From Mycolicibacterium sp. CBMA 226 (lineage in GTDB: Bacteria; Actinomycetota; Actinomycetes; Mycobacteriales; Mycobacteriaceae): DNA of 64,000 nucleotides. Shown here one piece after another: positions 34,978-45,039 of this stretch (positions within the stretch are counted from its first letter, which is position 1; each line of letters begins with the position of its first letter). The notes below the pieces were generated by a model, which was not told the origin of the DNA, did not search any database, and saw only the letters and a list, made by a program, of their open reading frames with translations. The position numbers and the translations under genes were made by a program. The stretch covers positions 158,635 to 222,634 of the forward strand of contig NZ_VTGY01000014.1 of assembly GCF_009729075.1 (NCBI RefSeq). The letters are read 5' to 3'.

Positions 34978-37900
34978 TGCGGCTCCTGCGGCGCGGTCCA
35001 CGATGTCGCGAACGACGCGGTGAGCTCGTCCAGTTCTTCGGCCGACAGCCCTGACACCGTCATGGGCGCGTGTTCGCGGTCCGCACCCGGTGTCCCTTGG
35101 GTTTCCGCCGACGACCGGGCGTCGATCGCCGCGGCCAGCTCGTGCACCATCGGATACTCGAAGACCATCCGGGCGGTCAGCTTCATGCCCGCATCGCGGC
35201 CCCGTGCCGCCAGCTGGACCGCCTTGATGCTGTCACCACCGAGGCTGAAGTAGTCATCGCCACGGCCGATCTCGGCTTCGGCGTCGAGCACCTCGGCCAG
35301 CAACGCGATGAGGGCGCGTTCGGTGTCGGTACGCGCGGGCTCCGCCACCGTCGACCCGGCTCGCGCCGCGCGCAACTGGACCGCCTCGATGCGCTCGAGC
35401 TGTCCGGTGGCCAGCCACCTGCCGCGTTCGCCGGTGGGTTCCGACCCCTGGTAGATGTCGCCGACCACGCCGACGCCCACGGGCTGACGCCATTCGTCGA
35501 GCACCAGGACCCCGTCCCTGCCCTCGACAGCTTCATCGACCCGCAGATCCCGCAACCGCTGGTCGGCGTCCTCCGCGATACCGGCGATCACCCGGACCAG
35601 GCGGTCCGCGAGATGCCGCGCCGTCTCCGGCGTGTACAGGTCGGTGCGGTAGATCAGGTGGCCGCGGTAACTGTCCTGAGTGGCAAAGAAATTCACCGAC
35701 AGGTCGGCGTGCGCCACGTCGAACGTCGGCTCCAGCGCCGTGAACGTGGTGTCGCCGTCGGCCCGGGAATCGATCACATGGTCGGTGGGCAGGTCTTCGC
35801 GCACGTGCACGACAACGCCGAACAGCGGGTTGCGCGACAGCGAACGGGCCGGGCTGACCGCATCGACAACGTGGTCGAACGGCAGGTCCTGGTGCGCGTA
35901 GGCGGCCAGCGCGGTGTCACGGGACCGGACCAGAATCTCGCGCAGGGTCGGATCCCCGCTCAGGTCGTTGCGCAATACCAGGATGTTGATGAAAAAGCCC
36001 ACGAGCGCATCGAGTTCGGCTTCGGTACGGCCGGCCACTGGGGTACCCAGCGGAATGTCGAGCCCCTCCCCCGATTTCGCGAGCGCCACCGCCACCGCGG
36101 ACTGCAGCAGCATGAAGTCGGTGATGCCGAGTTCGCGGGTGAGCGCCGTCAGCTTGGCCCGGACGTCGGGGTCGATGACGAACGGCACGGACGAGCCCTC
36201 ACCCGAGAGCACCGGCGGACGGGTGAAGTCGGGCCGCAGGCCGGGATCGGCCGGCGGCTCGGCCAGTTGGCCACGCCAGTAGTCGCGTTGTGCGGCAAGC
36301 GCTCCCGACTCGTCTGCCAGCAAGGCGGCCTGCCACGCCGCGTAATCGGAGTACTGCACCGGCAGCGGCGCGAACTCGGGTGCGCGCTGCTTGAGGCGGG
36401 CCCGGTAGGCGGTGACCAGGTCGGTGAACAGCACACCGGCCGACCAGTGGTCGGCGGCGATGTGGTGAACCATGATCGACAGCACGTGCTGCCCCGGGAC
36501 GGACAGCACCGCGGCGCGGATCGGCCACTGCGCTTCCAGGTCGAACACGTATCGGCGTTCCCGGTCGAGTTCGGCCTGCAGCCACACCTCGTCGTCGCCG
36601 CGCGCGCGGCGGACCGGCAGCGGAGCCGGGTCGTTCACGACCTGGTATGGCACACCGTCGATTTCGGTGTAGGTGGTGCGCAGCACCTCGTGCCGCTCGA
36701 CCAGATCAGCGAGTGCGGCGACGAAAGCGTCGACGTCGCACGGGCCGGTGATCCGGGCGGCGAACGGGATGTTGTTGACGGGGCCGGGACCGTCGATGCG
36801 GTACTGGAACCACTGGCGCAGTTGCGATGCGGACATCTGGCAAGGGCCGGTGTGCTCGCTGGCGACCAGCGGCGGTCGGTTGCGCGGCGCCCCGGTGTCG
36901 ACCCGGGCGGCGATCTCCGCGACGGTGCCCAGTTCGAACACCTCACGAACGCCGATCTCGGCATTGCATCGCGCCCGGATTGCAGCGACCAGCTTCGTGG
37001 CCAGCAGCGAGTGCCCGCCGAGTTCGAAGAAGGAGTCGTCGGCACCGACCTGCTCGACGCCGAGCAGGTCGGCGAACAATTCCGCGACCTTCCGCTCGGT
37101 GTCGGTGGTCAGTTCCCGGAATGCGGTGCGGGACTGGATGTCCGGATCGGGCAGCGCGCGGCGGTCGATCTTGCCGTGCGCGGTGATCGGGATTTCGTCG
37201 AGCACCACGTAACCGGCGGGCACCATGTACTCGGGCAGCGCTGCCGCCACTCGCGCCTTGATTCGTGGCACGTCAACCGATTCCAGGTCGCCGCGTTCGG
37301 CCGGGGTGAGGTAGCCGACGAGGCTCTTGCCCAGCCCGGGAAGGTCGCACGCCACAACGACGGCCTGGCCGACGCTGGGATCCACCGCGATGGCGGCGGC
37401 GATCTCGCCGAGTTCGATGCGGAAACCGCGGATCTTGACCTGTTCGTCGGCGCGGCCGACGAACTCGATGTCGCCGTCGCCGTTGAGTCGCGCGAGGTCA
37501 CCGGAGCGGTAGAGGCGCCCGCCCGTGGTGAACGGGTCGGCGACGAAGCGCTCGGCGGTCAGGCCGGGGCGCTGGTGGTAGCCGTGTGCGACATGGGTAC
37601 CGCCGATGTAGATCTCGCCGATGACGCCGACCGGCACCGGCCGCAGGGCGTCGTCGAGCAGGTGCATCTGTGTGTTGATCTTCGGCTTGCCGATCGGCAC
37701 GATGCGCGTGCCCTGCGTGCCCTCGACGCGGTACCGACTCGCGTTGATGACCGTCTCGGTCGGTCCGTAGAAGTTGTGCAGCAGCGCGTCGAAGGTGGCG
37801 TGGAACTTGTCGGCCACCTCCCCCGGCAGGGCCTCACCGCCGATCGGCACGCGCTTGAGGCTGCGCCATTCGCTGACGCCCGGCAGGGACAGGAACAGCC

Positions 37901-40070
37901 CCAGTAACGAGGGCACGAAGTGCATGGAGGTGATGCCTTCGGTGCGCAGCAGATCGGTCAGGTACCCGATGTCGTTGAGGCCGCCGGGGCGTGGAATGAC
38001 CAGTCGCGCACCACAGGCCAGCATGCCGAACACCTCGGCGATGGACACGTCGAAGCTCGGCGAGGCGACCTGCAGCAGCCGCTCGTCGGCGTCGATCTGG
38101 TACTCGTCGACGAACCACACGAAGTACTCCGCAACCGGACGGTGCGGCACCGGCACACCCTTGGGCAGCCCTGTAGAGCCCGAGGTGTAGATCAGGTAGG
38201 CGGTGTTGGCGGCCGTGAGGGGCCGGACCCGATCGGCATCAGTCGGGTTGTCGTCCCGCAGGCCGTCGAGGTCGGTGATCGGCTCGCGGATAACCAGTTT
38301 CGGATCACCGTCGCTCAGGATGAACGACAGCCGGTCCTCGGGATAGGTCGGGTCAACCGGGAGGTACACGCCGCCGGCCTTGACGATCGCCAGCGCCGTG
38401 AACACCAGTTCAGGCGACTTCTCCAGCAGGACCGCGACGCGGTCCTCGGTGCCGATGCCCTGGCCGATCAGCCAGTGTGCCAACCGATTCGCCTCGGCGT
38501 TGAGCTCGCGGTAGCTGTAATACCGGCCCTCGTAGGCCACCGCTACCGAGTCCGGGGTGCGCGCGGCCTGGGCCTCGATCAATGCCGCCAGCGTGGTCTC
38601 GGGCGTACTGAACTGCTCGCCGGTGGCCATCTGGCGCAGCCAATCGGCGTCGTGCCGGTCCATCAGCTCCAGCTCGGCGAGCGCGCGGTTGGGGTCGGCA
38701 AGCGCGGACTCCAGCAGCACTACGTAGTGACGCAGCAGTTGGTCCGCCAATGTGGCATCGAGGATTTCGGTCAGGTACTCCGCCTCGACCAGCGCGCCGT
38801 CGGCGTCGAATTCCACCATGAAGCCCAGCGGCAGCTGGGTGTGGTGACCCCGGTACGCGGCCCGGCGGCACGTGATCCCCGACGGGCAGAAGCCCCGCCC
38901 GTCGGCCTCGCGGGCGCCGAACGAGACCCGGGCCAGCCGCTCCACACCGTGGCGGCGATCCGGGTTGAGCTCGCGCACCACGCGGTCCAGGTTGATCTGC
39001 TGATGAGCGAAGGCCCCGTGGGTGGTGTCCTTGGCCTGCGTGACGAATTCCCGGAAACTCTGCCGTGATTCGGGGCGCAACCGCAACGCTACGGTGTTGC
39101 CGTAGTAGCCCAGTGCCTCCTCGGTGCCGCCACTGCGGTCGAGGACCGGCGTCGCGACCAGGATGTCGTCGGCGTGGGTGTAGCGGTGCAGCAAGGTCCC
39201 GAAAACTGCCAGCAGCACGGTGTACGGCGTGGCACCCGTCTGGCGTGCCAGCTCGGAAATCCGGGCCAGGGTGTCTGCATCGATACGCCGGGTGACGCGC
39301 CGCGAGTGGTGACCGGTGGGCACCAGCGAGCCGTGCGGTCCCGGAAGTTCCAGCGGCTCAGGCGGATCGGCAAGGACCGCGCGCCAGTAGACCAACGCCT
39401 CGGTGTGGTCGTCGGCAGGCACCGCGGCCGGAATCACCTCGGCCAGCTGCTCACCGGCCAATTGTCCCTCGTACGCGCGCGTGAGGTCGCGGAAGAACAC
39501 CTGCCAGGAGGCGTCGTCCCAGGCGATGTGGTGGGCGGTGAGCAGCATGATGTGCTCGGTGGGCGCAATGCGAATCACGCTGATCCGCAGGGGTGATTCG
39601 GTGTCGAGCCGGAACGGCGTGCCGAATTCCCGCTGGGCCAGCACTTCGAGGCGCAAGGCACGCGATGCCTCCGAGAGCTCGCTGAGATCGTGCGTGCTCC
39701 AGCCCGGACTCAGCTGGTCGTGCACCGTGGGGCCGGGCTCGCCGGTCGCGTCGGCCCGGTAGGTGGTGCGCAGGACCGCATGGCGGGCGGCGACCGCGTT
39801 GACCGCATCCCGCAAGCGCTGGTGGTCCAGCTCGCCGGTGATGGCAAAGGACACACAGACATTGAGCAGTACACCCGAGGGTTCAGCGGTCTGCACGAAC
39901 CACATCCGGCGCTGGCCGTCGGACAGCACCGGTGCGACGGGCACCCCGTCGCACGACTGGTTCTGGGACTGCAGGCCGCGCTCGGCGAGCTTGCGCCGCA
40001 ACAGCTCCAGGCGTGCGTCCGCTACATCTGCTCCTCGCGTGCGCAGGTCCCGGATGTCGGTCTCGGTCAC
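34974..40070 (-). CDS. mbtE: Mycobactin non-ribosomal peptide synthetase MbtE
   Basis: Incorporates the first (acylated, hydroxylated) lysine. The 1698-residue protein shows condensation (HHIAWDDAS at ~155), adenylation (about 480-960; [17 protein letters not shown]), carrier ([13 protein letters not shown] at ~1020), a second condensation domain ([11 protein letters not shown] at ~1190), and a terminal carrier ([15 protein letters not shown] at ~1610). Between the second condensation domain and the last carrier, a ~60-residue stretch ([20 protein letters not shown]) looks like the late core motifs of a lost adenylation domain. The start is 1 bp after the mbtD stop. Confidence 0.95.
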   Translation of the reverse strand: MTETDIRDLRTRGADVADARLELLRRKLAERGLQSQNQSCDGVPVAPVLSDGQRRMWFVQTAEPSGVLLNVCVSFAITGELDHQRLRDAVNAVAARHAVLRTTYRADATGEPGPTVHDQLSPGWSTHDLSELSEASRALRLEVLAQREFGTPFRLDTESPLRISVIRIAPTEHIMLLTAHHIAWDDASWQVFFRDLTRAYEGQLAGEQLAEVIPAAVPADDHTEALVYWRAVLADPPEPLELPGPHGSLVPTGHHSRRVTRRIDADTLARISELARQTGATPYTVLLAVFGTLLHRYTHADDILVATPVLDRSGGTEEALGYYGNTVALRLRPESRQSFREFVTQAKDTTHGAFAHQQINLDRVVRELNPDRRHGVERLARVSFGAREADGRGFCPSGITCRRAAYRGHHTQLPLGFMVEFDADGALVEAEYLTEILDATLADQLLRHYVVLLESALADPNRALAELELMDRHDADWLRQMATGEQFSTPETTLAALIEAQAARTPDSVAVAYEGRYYSYRELNAEANRLAHWLIGQGIGTEDRVAVLLEKSPELVFTALAIVKAGGVYLPVDPTYPEDRLSFILSDGDPKLVIREPITDLDGLRDDNPTDADRVRPLTAANTAYLIYTSGSTGLPKGVPVPHRPVAEYFVWFVDEYQIDADERLLQVASPSFDVSIAEVFGMLACGARLVIPRPGGLNDIGYLTDLLRTEGITSMHFVPSLLGLFLSLPGVSEWRSLKRVPIGGEALPGEVADKFHATFDALLHNFYGPTETVINASRYRVEGTQGTRIVPIGKPKINTQMHLLDDALRPVPVGVIGEIYIGGTHVAHGYHQRPGLTAERFVADPFTTGGRLYRSGDLARLNGDGDIEFVGRADEQVKIRGFRIELGEIAAAIAVDPSVGQAVVVACDLPGLGKSLVGYLTPAERGDLESVDVPRIKARVAAALPEYMVPAGYVVLDEIPITAHGKIDRRALPDPDIQSRTAFRELTTDTERKVAELFADLLGVEQVGADDSFFELGGHSLLATKLVAAIRARCNAEIGVREVFELGTVAEIAARVDTGAPRNRPPLVASEHTGPCQMSASQLRQWFQYRIDGPGPVNNIPFAARITGPCDVDAFVAALADLVERHEVLRTTYTEIDGVPYQVVNDPAPLPVRRARGDDEVWLQAELDRERRYVFDLEAQWPIRAAVLSVPGQHVLSIMVHHIAADHWSAGVLFTDLVTAYRARLKQRAPEFAPLPVQYSDYAAWQAALLADESGALAAQRDYWRGQLAEPPADPGLRPDFTRPPVLSGEGSSVPFVIDPDVRAKLTALTRELGITDFMLLQSAVAVALAKSGEGLDIPLGTPVAGRTEAELDALVGFFINILVLRNDLSGDPTLREILVRSRDTALAAYAHQDLPFDHVVDAVSPARSLSRNPLFGVVVHVREDLPTDHVIDSRADGDTTFTALEPTFDVAHADLSVNFFATQDSYRGHLIYRTDLYTPETARHLADRLVRVIAGIAEDADQRLRDLRVDEAVEGRDGVLVLDEWRQPVGVGVVGDIYQGSEPTGERGRWLATGQLERIEAVQLRAARAGSTVAEPARTDTERALIALLAEVLDAEAEIGRGDDYFSLGGDSIKAVQLAARGRDAGMKLTARMVFEYPMVHELAAAIDARSSAETQGTPGADREHAPMTVSGLSAEELDELTASFATSWTAPQEPQ

Positions 40071-40071
40071 G

Positions 40072-42975
40072 CTAGCTCTCCACCTTTTCTGATCTCTCGG
40101 TTAGCAAATCCACCAGTTCGATGCCGGTGATGCCGCTGAGCAGCCCGGCCAGCGGTACGGACCGGCCGGTGCCTCGGCGCAGTCGCTTGCGCAGGTCCAG
40201 CGCCAGCAGTGAATCCAGGCCCAGGTCGAACAAGGCCGCGGTCAAGTCGATGTCGGCGGGGTCGCCCAGTTTGAGCACCGCCGACAGCTCATGACGGACG
40301 GCGCCCTCGGCGTCCGCACCGTCAGCGAGGGCGGTCGGAACCTGCTGTGGTACAGCCGGTTCCGTCTCCACCGGGGCCGCACCGAGCAGTGTCGCCAACC
40401 GCTCGGCATCGGCGCGGAAGATCACCGGCGCGGGCGCACCGGTCCCCAGTGCCGCCTCGATGGCGACGTCAGGATTCATTTCCCGCAGCCCGGCGCGCTC
40501 GATCCGTGCGACCTCGTCCGCACCGACGATGCCGGGGCCCGGCCACAGTCCCCACCGCACGGCCACACAGTCGAGTCCCTTGGCGCGGAACTGCCCAGCC
40601 ATCACATCCTGCATGCGGTTCACGGCTGCGTAGGCAACATGACCGAGTCCGCCCCACAGTCCGGACACCGACGAGCACACCAGAATTCTCGCGTCGGGCC
40701 GCAGCGGCCAGCACTCGGCCAGCCGGGCCAGCCCGCCGACCTTCGCGGCCGCGGTGGCGACGAACTCGTCCGCGCCGACCGTCGTGCCGAACGCCGCCGC
40801 GCCGGCCGCATGGACGACGAGGGTCGCACCGTCACCGGCATGCGCGGCCGCGGCGGCCGAAACCTGTTCGGGTGCGGTGATGTCGCATTGCACCGACAGG
40901 ACATCGGTGCCGCGGAACTCGGCCAGTTGCTCAGCGCTGGTGCCGCTGCGGCTCACCAGCACGATACGTCGGGCACCGGCGGCGGCGAGGGTCCGCGCGA
41001 AATGCAGGCCGACAGCACCGCTACCGCCCGTGATCACTACGTTGTGCAACAGCCCGGGCGCTGGAGCGCCCGGGTCCGGCAGGGGCCGGAGACCTCGCCG
41101 GTACTGCCGCGAATCACGCAGTGCCACTTCAGTTCCAGTGCCCAGCATGGTTTCGATGGCGGCCGTCGCCGCCGGCAGGCCGAGCTCCCAGGACGCCAGG
41201 TCGAGGTGGCGGAACGACTGATCCGGATGGTCGAACCCGATGCTGCGGTGCATGGCGGCGAGGGCGGCCTGGGCCGGGAGCGCCACCGGCTCGCCGTCCC
41301 GCACGTGCTCGCCGCCGACCGTCACGAGCCACACGTCGGTGCATTGGGACCCAATGGCATTCGGGTAGTCACACAGCCCGCCGCGGATCAGCCCGGCGAG
41401 GTCCGCGACCGCCGCCTCGGTGTCGGGGTGGTCGAGCATCGGTGCGACGACGATCAGTAGATCCGCCTCGGCCGGCTCGACCAGCACGGTGCCGAGGTTG
41501 GCCCGCACGCCGTCCCGGAGCCGGTCGGCAAGCTCACCCTGCGAGCCCAGGTCGAGTACTGCCGTCCGCCGAATGATCAGCGGACCGGTCTCGTCCGACT
41601 GCGGAAGCCACTGCTCGGCGCTGACGGTGAGTCCGGCGACCGGGGGCAGCGGTTCGGGCGCGGCCCAGAGGTGCATCGCCGCCATCGGTGCATGCGGAAA
41701 TCCGCGCAGCATGGGTTGGTTCGCCTCGATGTGCCTGGCCCAGTCGTAGTCAGGGTCGGCCACTGCCACCGTCGCGATGTTGTCGGACAGCACGTCGACG
41801 AGGGTTTCGTCGCGGCGACCCGAGCCGACAATCAACGGTGCATCAGTTTCGGCGAGCGCGTGCAGTAACGCGGGGTGTGCCGACATCTCGACGAATGCCT
41901 CGACGCCATTTTCGCGGGCCGCTGCGGCGGCCCGGTCGAACCGCACGGTGTTCCGCAGGTTGCGGTACCAGTACTCACCGAACTCGGTACCCGCCTCGAC
42001 GGCCTCGCCGGTCACCGATCCGATGAACGGCATTGTGCCCGTGCCGAATTGCCCCTTCGGGACATCGGCCAGCAGTCGTGCCTGCAGCGGATCCAGCGCA
42101 CTGGTGTGGGCCGGGAAGCTCATGGCGATGACGCGCGCGAAGCAACCGCGGGACTGCAGGTCCGACACCAGCTCCGCGATGGCGGTCCGGTCCCCCGACA
42201 CCACAACGGACGCGGCCGAGTTGACCACGGACAGTTCCATCCAACCGGCGGCCGCCGAAATCTCTTGCTGCGCTTCGTCGACCGTCACACCCAGGCTCGC
42301 CGCACCGAAGTCACCGGCCAGGCTGTCCAGCGCCCCCGCTCGCGCGATGACCACGGCGACCGCCTCGGCCAACGTCATGGCACCGGCGACATGCGCCGCG
42401 GCGATTTCACCGAGGCTATGCCCCAGCGTGACATCAGGATCGATGCCCAATGTCTGCCAGACCGCCGTCAGTCCGACGGCGTGCGTGAACTGTGCGCTCT
42501 GACTGTGAATTTGGGTCCATTTCCGGTCGGCGGGGTCGACCAGGAAGTGCAGCGGGGAGTCGACTCCGGCCGCGACGAACGCGTCCGCGCAGCGGTCCAC
42601 CGCGGCCCGATACACCGGAAGCTGCCGGTATGCGTCAGTGCCCATCGACGGCCATTGACCGCCATTGCCCGGGAACACGAACGCCGTCCGTGGTGCCGCG
42701 GTCCGCGACGAGACCGCCACCAGGGGGTGCTCCTCCCCCGCCGCCAGCGCCCGCAACGCGGCCGTCAATTCTGTGGCGTCGTGGGCCCGGACCACCGCGC
42801 GAAACCGGCGACGGCGCCGCAGCCGTAACAACATCGCAGCGACCGCACCAATGCCCACTACACCAATGCGGTCCAGGTAATCGGCGACGCCGGTTGCCTC
42901 GGCCGCAAGTAGTTCTTCGGTGTGTGCACTGAGCAGGACGGGCACACGGCCGTCGGGAAAGTGCGAAAGGCTCAT
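40072..42975 (-). CDS. mbtD: Mycobactin polyketide synthase MbtD (AT-KR-ACP)
   Basis: Works with MbtC to make the beta-hydroxyacyl unit of mycobactin. The 967-residue protein has an acyltransferase domain (about residues 105-400; GHSLGE nucleophile Ser in TLGHSLGEIAAAH), a ketoreductase (about 650-860; NADPH site VITGGSGAVGLHFARTL) and an acyl carrier protein (FDLGLDSLLALDLRKRLRRG at ~930). It lacks a ketosynthase, which MbtC supplies. Start can be ATG 42975, sharing its A with the mbtC stop, or the overlapping GTG 42978. Confidence 0.94.
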   Translation of the reverse strand: MSLSHFPDGRVPVLLSAHTEELLAAEATGVADYLDRIGVVGIGAVAAMLLRLRRRRRFRAVVRAHDATELTAALRALAAGEEHPLVAVSSRTAAPRTAFVFPGNGGQWPSMGTDAYRQLPVYRAAVDRCADAFVAAGVDSPLHFLVDPADRKWTQIHSQSAQFTHAVGLTAVWQTLGIDPDVTLGHSLGEIAAAHVAGAMTLAEAVAVVIARAGALDSLAGDFGAASLGVTVDEAQQEISAAAGWMELSVVNSAASVVVSGDRTAIAELVSDLQSRGCFARVIAMSFPAHTSALDPLQARLLADVPKGQFGTGTMPFIGSVTGEAVEAGTEFGEYWYRNLRNTVRFDRAAAAARENGVEAFVEMSAHPALLHALAETDAPLIVGSGRRDETLVDVLSDNIATVAVADPDYDWARHIEANQPMLRGFPHAPMAAMHLWAAPEPLPPVAGLTVSAEQWLPQSDETGPLIIRRTAVLDLGSQGELADRLRDGVRANLGTVLVEPAEADLLIVVAPMLDHPDTEAAVADLAGLIRGGLCDYPNAIGSQCTDVWLVTVGGEHVRDGEPVALPAQAALAAMHRSIGFDHPDQSFRHLDLASWELGLPAATAAIETMLGTGTEVALRDSRQYRRGLRPLPDPGAPAPGLLHNVVITGGSGAVGLHFARTLAAAGARRIVLVSRSGTSAEQLAEFRGTDVLSVQCDITAPEQVSAAAAAHAGDGATLVVHAAGAAAFGTTVGADEFVATAAAKVGGLARLAECWPLRPDARILVCSSVSGLWGGLGHVAYAAVNRMQDVMAGQFRAKGLDCVAVRWGLWPGPGIVGADEVARIERAGLREMNPDVAIEAALGTGAPAPVIFRADAERLATLLGAAPVETEPAVPQQVPTALADGADAEGAVRHELSAVLKLGDPADIDLTAALFDLGLDSLLALDLRKRLRRGTGRSVPLAGLLSGITGIELVDLLTERSEKVES

Positions 42976-44300
42976 CACGCGGCCAATCCATCTGTCGATT
43001 CGGGCATCGCGACGATGACGTGCGCGTTGGTGCCGCTCATCCCGAAGGCCGAGACGGCGGCGAGGCGCTCACCGCTGCGCGCCGGCCACGGCGTGTGGCC
43101 GGTAGCGAGCGTCAGTCCCTGTGCACTCCAGTCGATTTCGGCGCTGGCTTCCGCGGCGTGCAGGCTCGCCGGGATGGTGGCATGCTCCGCCGCGACCAGG
43201 ACCTTGGCCAGTCCGAGTGCGCCGGCGGCCGCCTGGCTGTGTCCGACATTGGATTTCACCGAACCCAGAACGGCGCCCTGCCCGGCTGCGGCGGCGCCGT
43301 AGGTCTGGGCCAGCGCGTTCAATTCGGTCCGGTCACCGAGTCTGGTCCCGGTTCCGTGCCCTTCGATCATCCCGATCTGGTCGGGCCGGGCACCGGCAAG
43401 GTCGAGTGCGCGTCCGAACAGCCGTGCCTGCGCAGGGCCGCTCGGCGCCGTCAGGCCGGTGCTGCGCCCGTCCTGGTTGAGGCAGCTGGCCCGCACCTCC
43501 GCGAGCACGCGGTGCCCGTTGCGCCGTGCGACCGATTTTCGTTCCAGAACGAACATCCCCGCGCCTTCGGCCCACACGGTGCCACTGGCCTGCGCACTGT
43601 AGGGCCGGCAGTGCCCGTCGTCCGAAAGTGCGTGCTGCTTGGCGAATTCGACGAAGTAGCCCGGCGAACCCATCACGCACACCCCGCCGGCGAGCGCCAT
43701 GCTGCAGTCACCCGCGCGCAGGGCCTGCACCGCGGTGTGGAACGCGGTCAGCGCCGACGAACACGAGGTGTCGATCGTCAGGGCCGGACCGTCGAGGCCG
43801 AGCAGATAGCCGATGCGTCCGGAGATCACGCCCAGCGAAGTCCCGGTGATCAGATGCCCACTGAGGTCCGAGTATTCGGCGAGATCGGGGCCGTAGCCGG
43901 TGCCCGAGGCGCCGATGTAGCAGCCGACGTCATGCCCGGCGAGATCATCCGGGTTGATCCCGGCATTCTCCAGCGCCCGCCACGTCACCCGCAGCGCCAC
44001 CCGCTGCTGCGGATCCATCGCTACCGCCTCGCGCGGCGAGATACCGAAGAACGATGGATCGAACAGTGCGGCGCCCGACAGGAATCCGCCGCGGTTATGG
44101 ATGCGCTTGAATCCGTCGCGGCGCGAGCCCGCGAGCACGTCACGCACCGCCCAACCTCGATCTTCCGGGAATGCGCCCAGCGCTTCCCGCCCTGAAGACA
44201 GCAGCTGCCAGTAGCTTTCCGCATCATCAACGTCTCCGGGGGCTTCGACCGCCATTCCGACGATGACCACAGGATCGAAAGTTCTCGAGTCAGGGCCCAT
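42975..44300 (-). CDS. mbtC: Mycobactin ketosynthase MbtC
   Basis: Stand-alone beta-ketoacyl synthase that condenses malonyl-ACP on MbtD. The 441-residue protein has the complete Cys-His-His site: DTSCSSALTAFH (Cys ~170), EGHGTGTRLGD (His ~305) and SVKSNVGHSQAAAG (His ~345). ATG 44300 is four bases after the mbtT stop; GTG 44315 is an alternative. The sequence start DPVVIVGMAVEAPG agrees with MbtC of M. tuberculosis (444 residues). Confidence 0.94.
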   Translation of the reverse strand: MGPDSRTFDPVVIVGMAVEAPGDVDDAESYWQLLSSGREALGAFPEDRGWAVRDVLAGSRRDGFKRIHNRGGFLSGAALFDPSFFGISPREAVAMDPQQRVALRVTWRALENAGINPDDLAGHDVGCYIGASGTGYGPDLAEYSDLSGHLITGTSLGVISGRIGYLLGLDGPALTIDTSCSSALTAFHTAVQALRAGDCSMALAGGVCVMGSPGYFVEFAKQHALSDDGHCRPYSAQASGTVWAEGAGMFVLERKSVARRNGHRVLAEVRASCLNQDGRSTGLTAPSGPAQARLFGRALDLAGARPDQIGMIEGHGTGTRLGDRTELNALAQTYGAAAAGQGAVLGSVKSNVGHSQAAAGALGLAKVLVAAEHATIPASLHAAEASAEIDWSAQGLTLATGHTPWPARSGERLAAVSAFGMSGTNAHVIVAMPESTDGLAA

Positions 44301-44304
44301 CGAG

Positions 44305-45039
44305 TCAGCGCGCACTGATCACGTCCGCGAGCGCGTCCAGGTGGTCGTTGAGGTAGAAGTGGCCGCCGTCGAACTCTGCCAGGGTGAACGCACCCGACGT
44401 GTGGTTCTCCCAGCGGCGCAGCATGTCCCGATCGATGCGGTGGTCGTCACGGCCGCCGAGGGCATGGATGTCTGCGGCGATGCGGCCGCCGCCCATGTAC
44501 CGGTTGAGGGCTTCGTAGTCGGACCCCACCGCCATCAGTAGGAGCTCGACGAAATCCGGGTCGGCGAGCAGCCGCGGGTCGGTACCGCCGAGATCAACCA
44601 TCTCGGCGAGCATTTCGCGCGGCCCCGTCGGCAACGGCGGCGCCTCGACCACATCGCACGGCGCCTGGCCGGCGGACGCCCACAGGCTGTGCACGGTGGT
44701 CCCCCGCTGTTCGGCAACCCGCGCGAACTCGAATGCCACCACGGCGCCCATGCAGTGCCCGACGAGCCGCAACGGGCCGACGCCGGTCCAGTCACCCGCA
44801 GCGAACAGATCGGCGGCCAGTTGCTCAACAGTAGGATGTGCCGGATGTGCCAGCCGGTCGGCGCGGCGCGGGTACTGCACGACGTACGTGTCAATCCCCT
44901 TGTCCGACAAGGTGGTTGCGAGGTCTCGGTAGGCCACCGCGGCGCCGCCGGCGTGCGGAAAGACCACGACCGCGCCCCTGCCACCGGAGCCCGGGTAGTG
45001 CTTGATCCAGGGTTCGAAAGCTGTTGTCATCTCGGTCAC
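44305..45039 (-). CDS. mbtT: Stand-alone thioesterase of the mycobactin pathway
   Basis: The 244-residue alpha/beta-hydrolase of the type II thioesterase class would remove mis-primed or finished acyl groups from the carrier proteins. The nucleophile elbow is GHCMG (Cys96 instead of the usual Ser of GHSMG), followed by the expected Asp and the C-terminal His in GGHFYLND. GTG 45039 overlaps the mbtB stop by 4 bp; ATG 45030 is a possible alternative. In M. tuberculosis this domain is the C-terminus of MbtB (about 1414 residues, recalled); here MbtB (1168) plus this protein (244) add up to about the same length. Confidence 0.88.
   Translation of the reverse strand: MTEMTTAFEPWIKHYPGSGGRGAVVVFPHAGGAAVAYRDLATTLSDKGIDTYVVQYPRRADRLAHPAHPTVEQLAADLFAAGDWTGVGPLRLVGHCMGAVVAFEFARVAEQRGTTVHSLWASAGQAPCDVVEAPPLPTGPREMLAEMVDLGGTDPRLLADPDFVELLLMAVGSDYEALNRYMGGGRIAADIHALGGRDDHRIDRDMLRRWENHTSGAFTLAEFDGGHFYLNDHLDALADVISAR

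Noticed and set aside
35070..37907. 945-codon plus-strand frame opposite mbtE
   Set aside because: Antisense shadow; MbtE on the minus strand shows ordered condensation, adenylation and carrier motifs.
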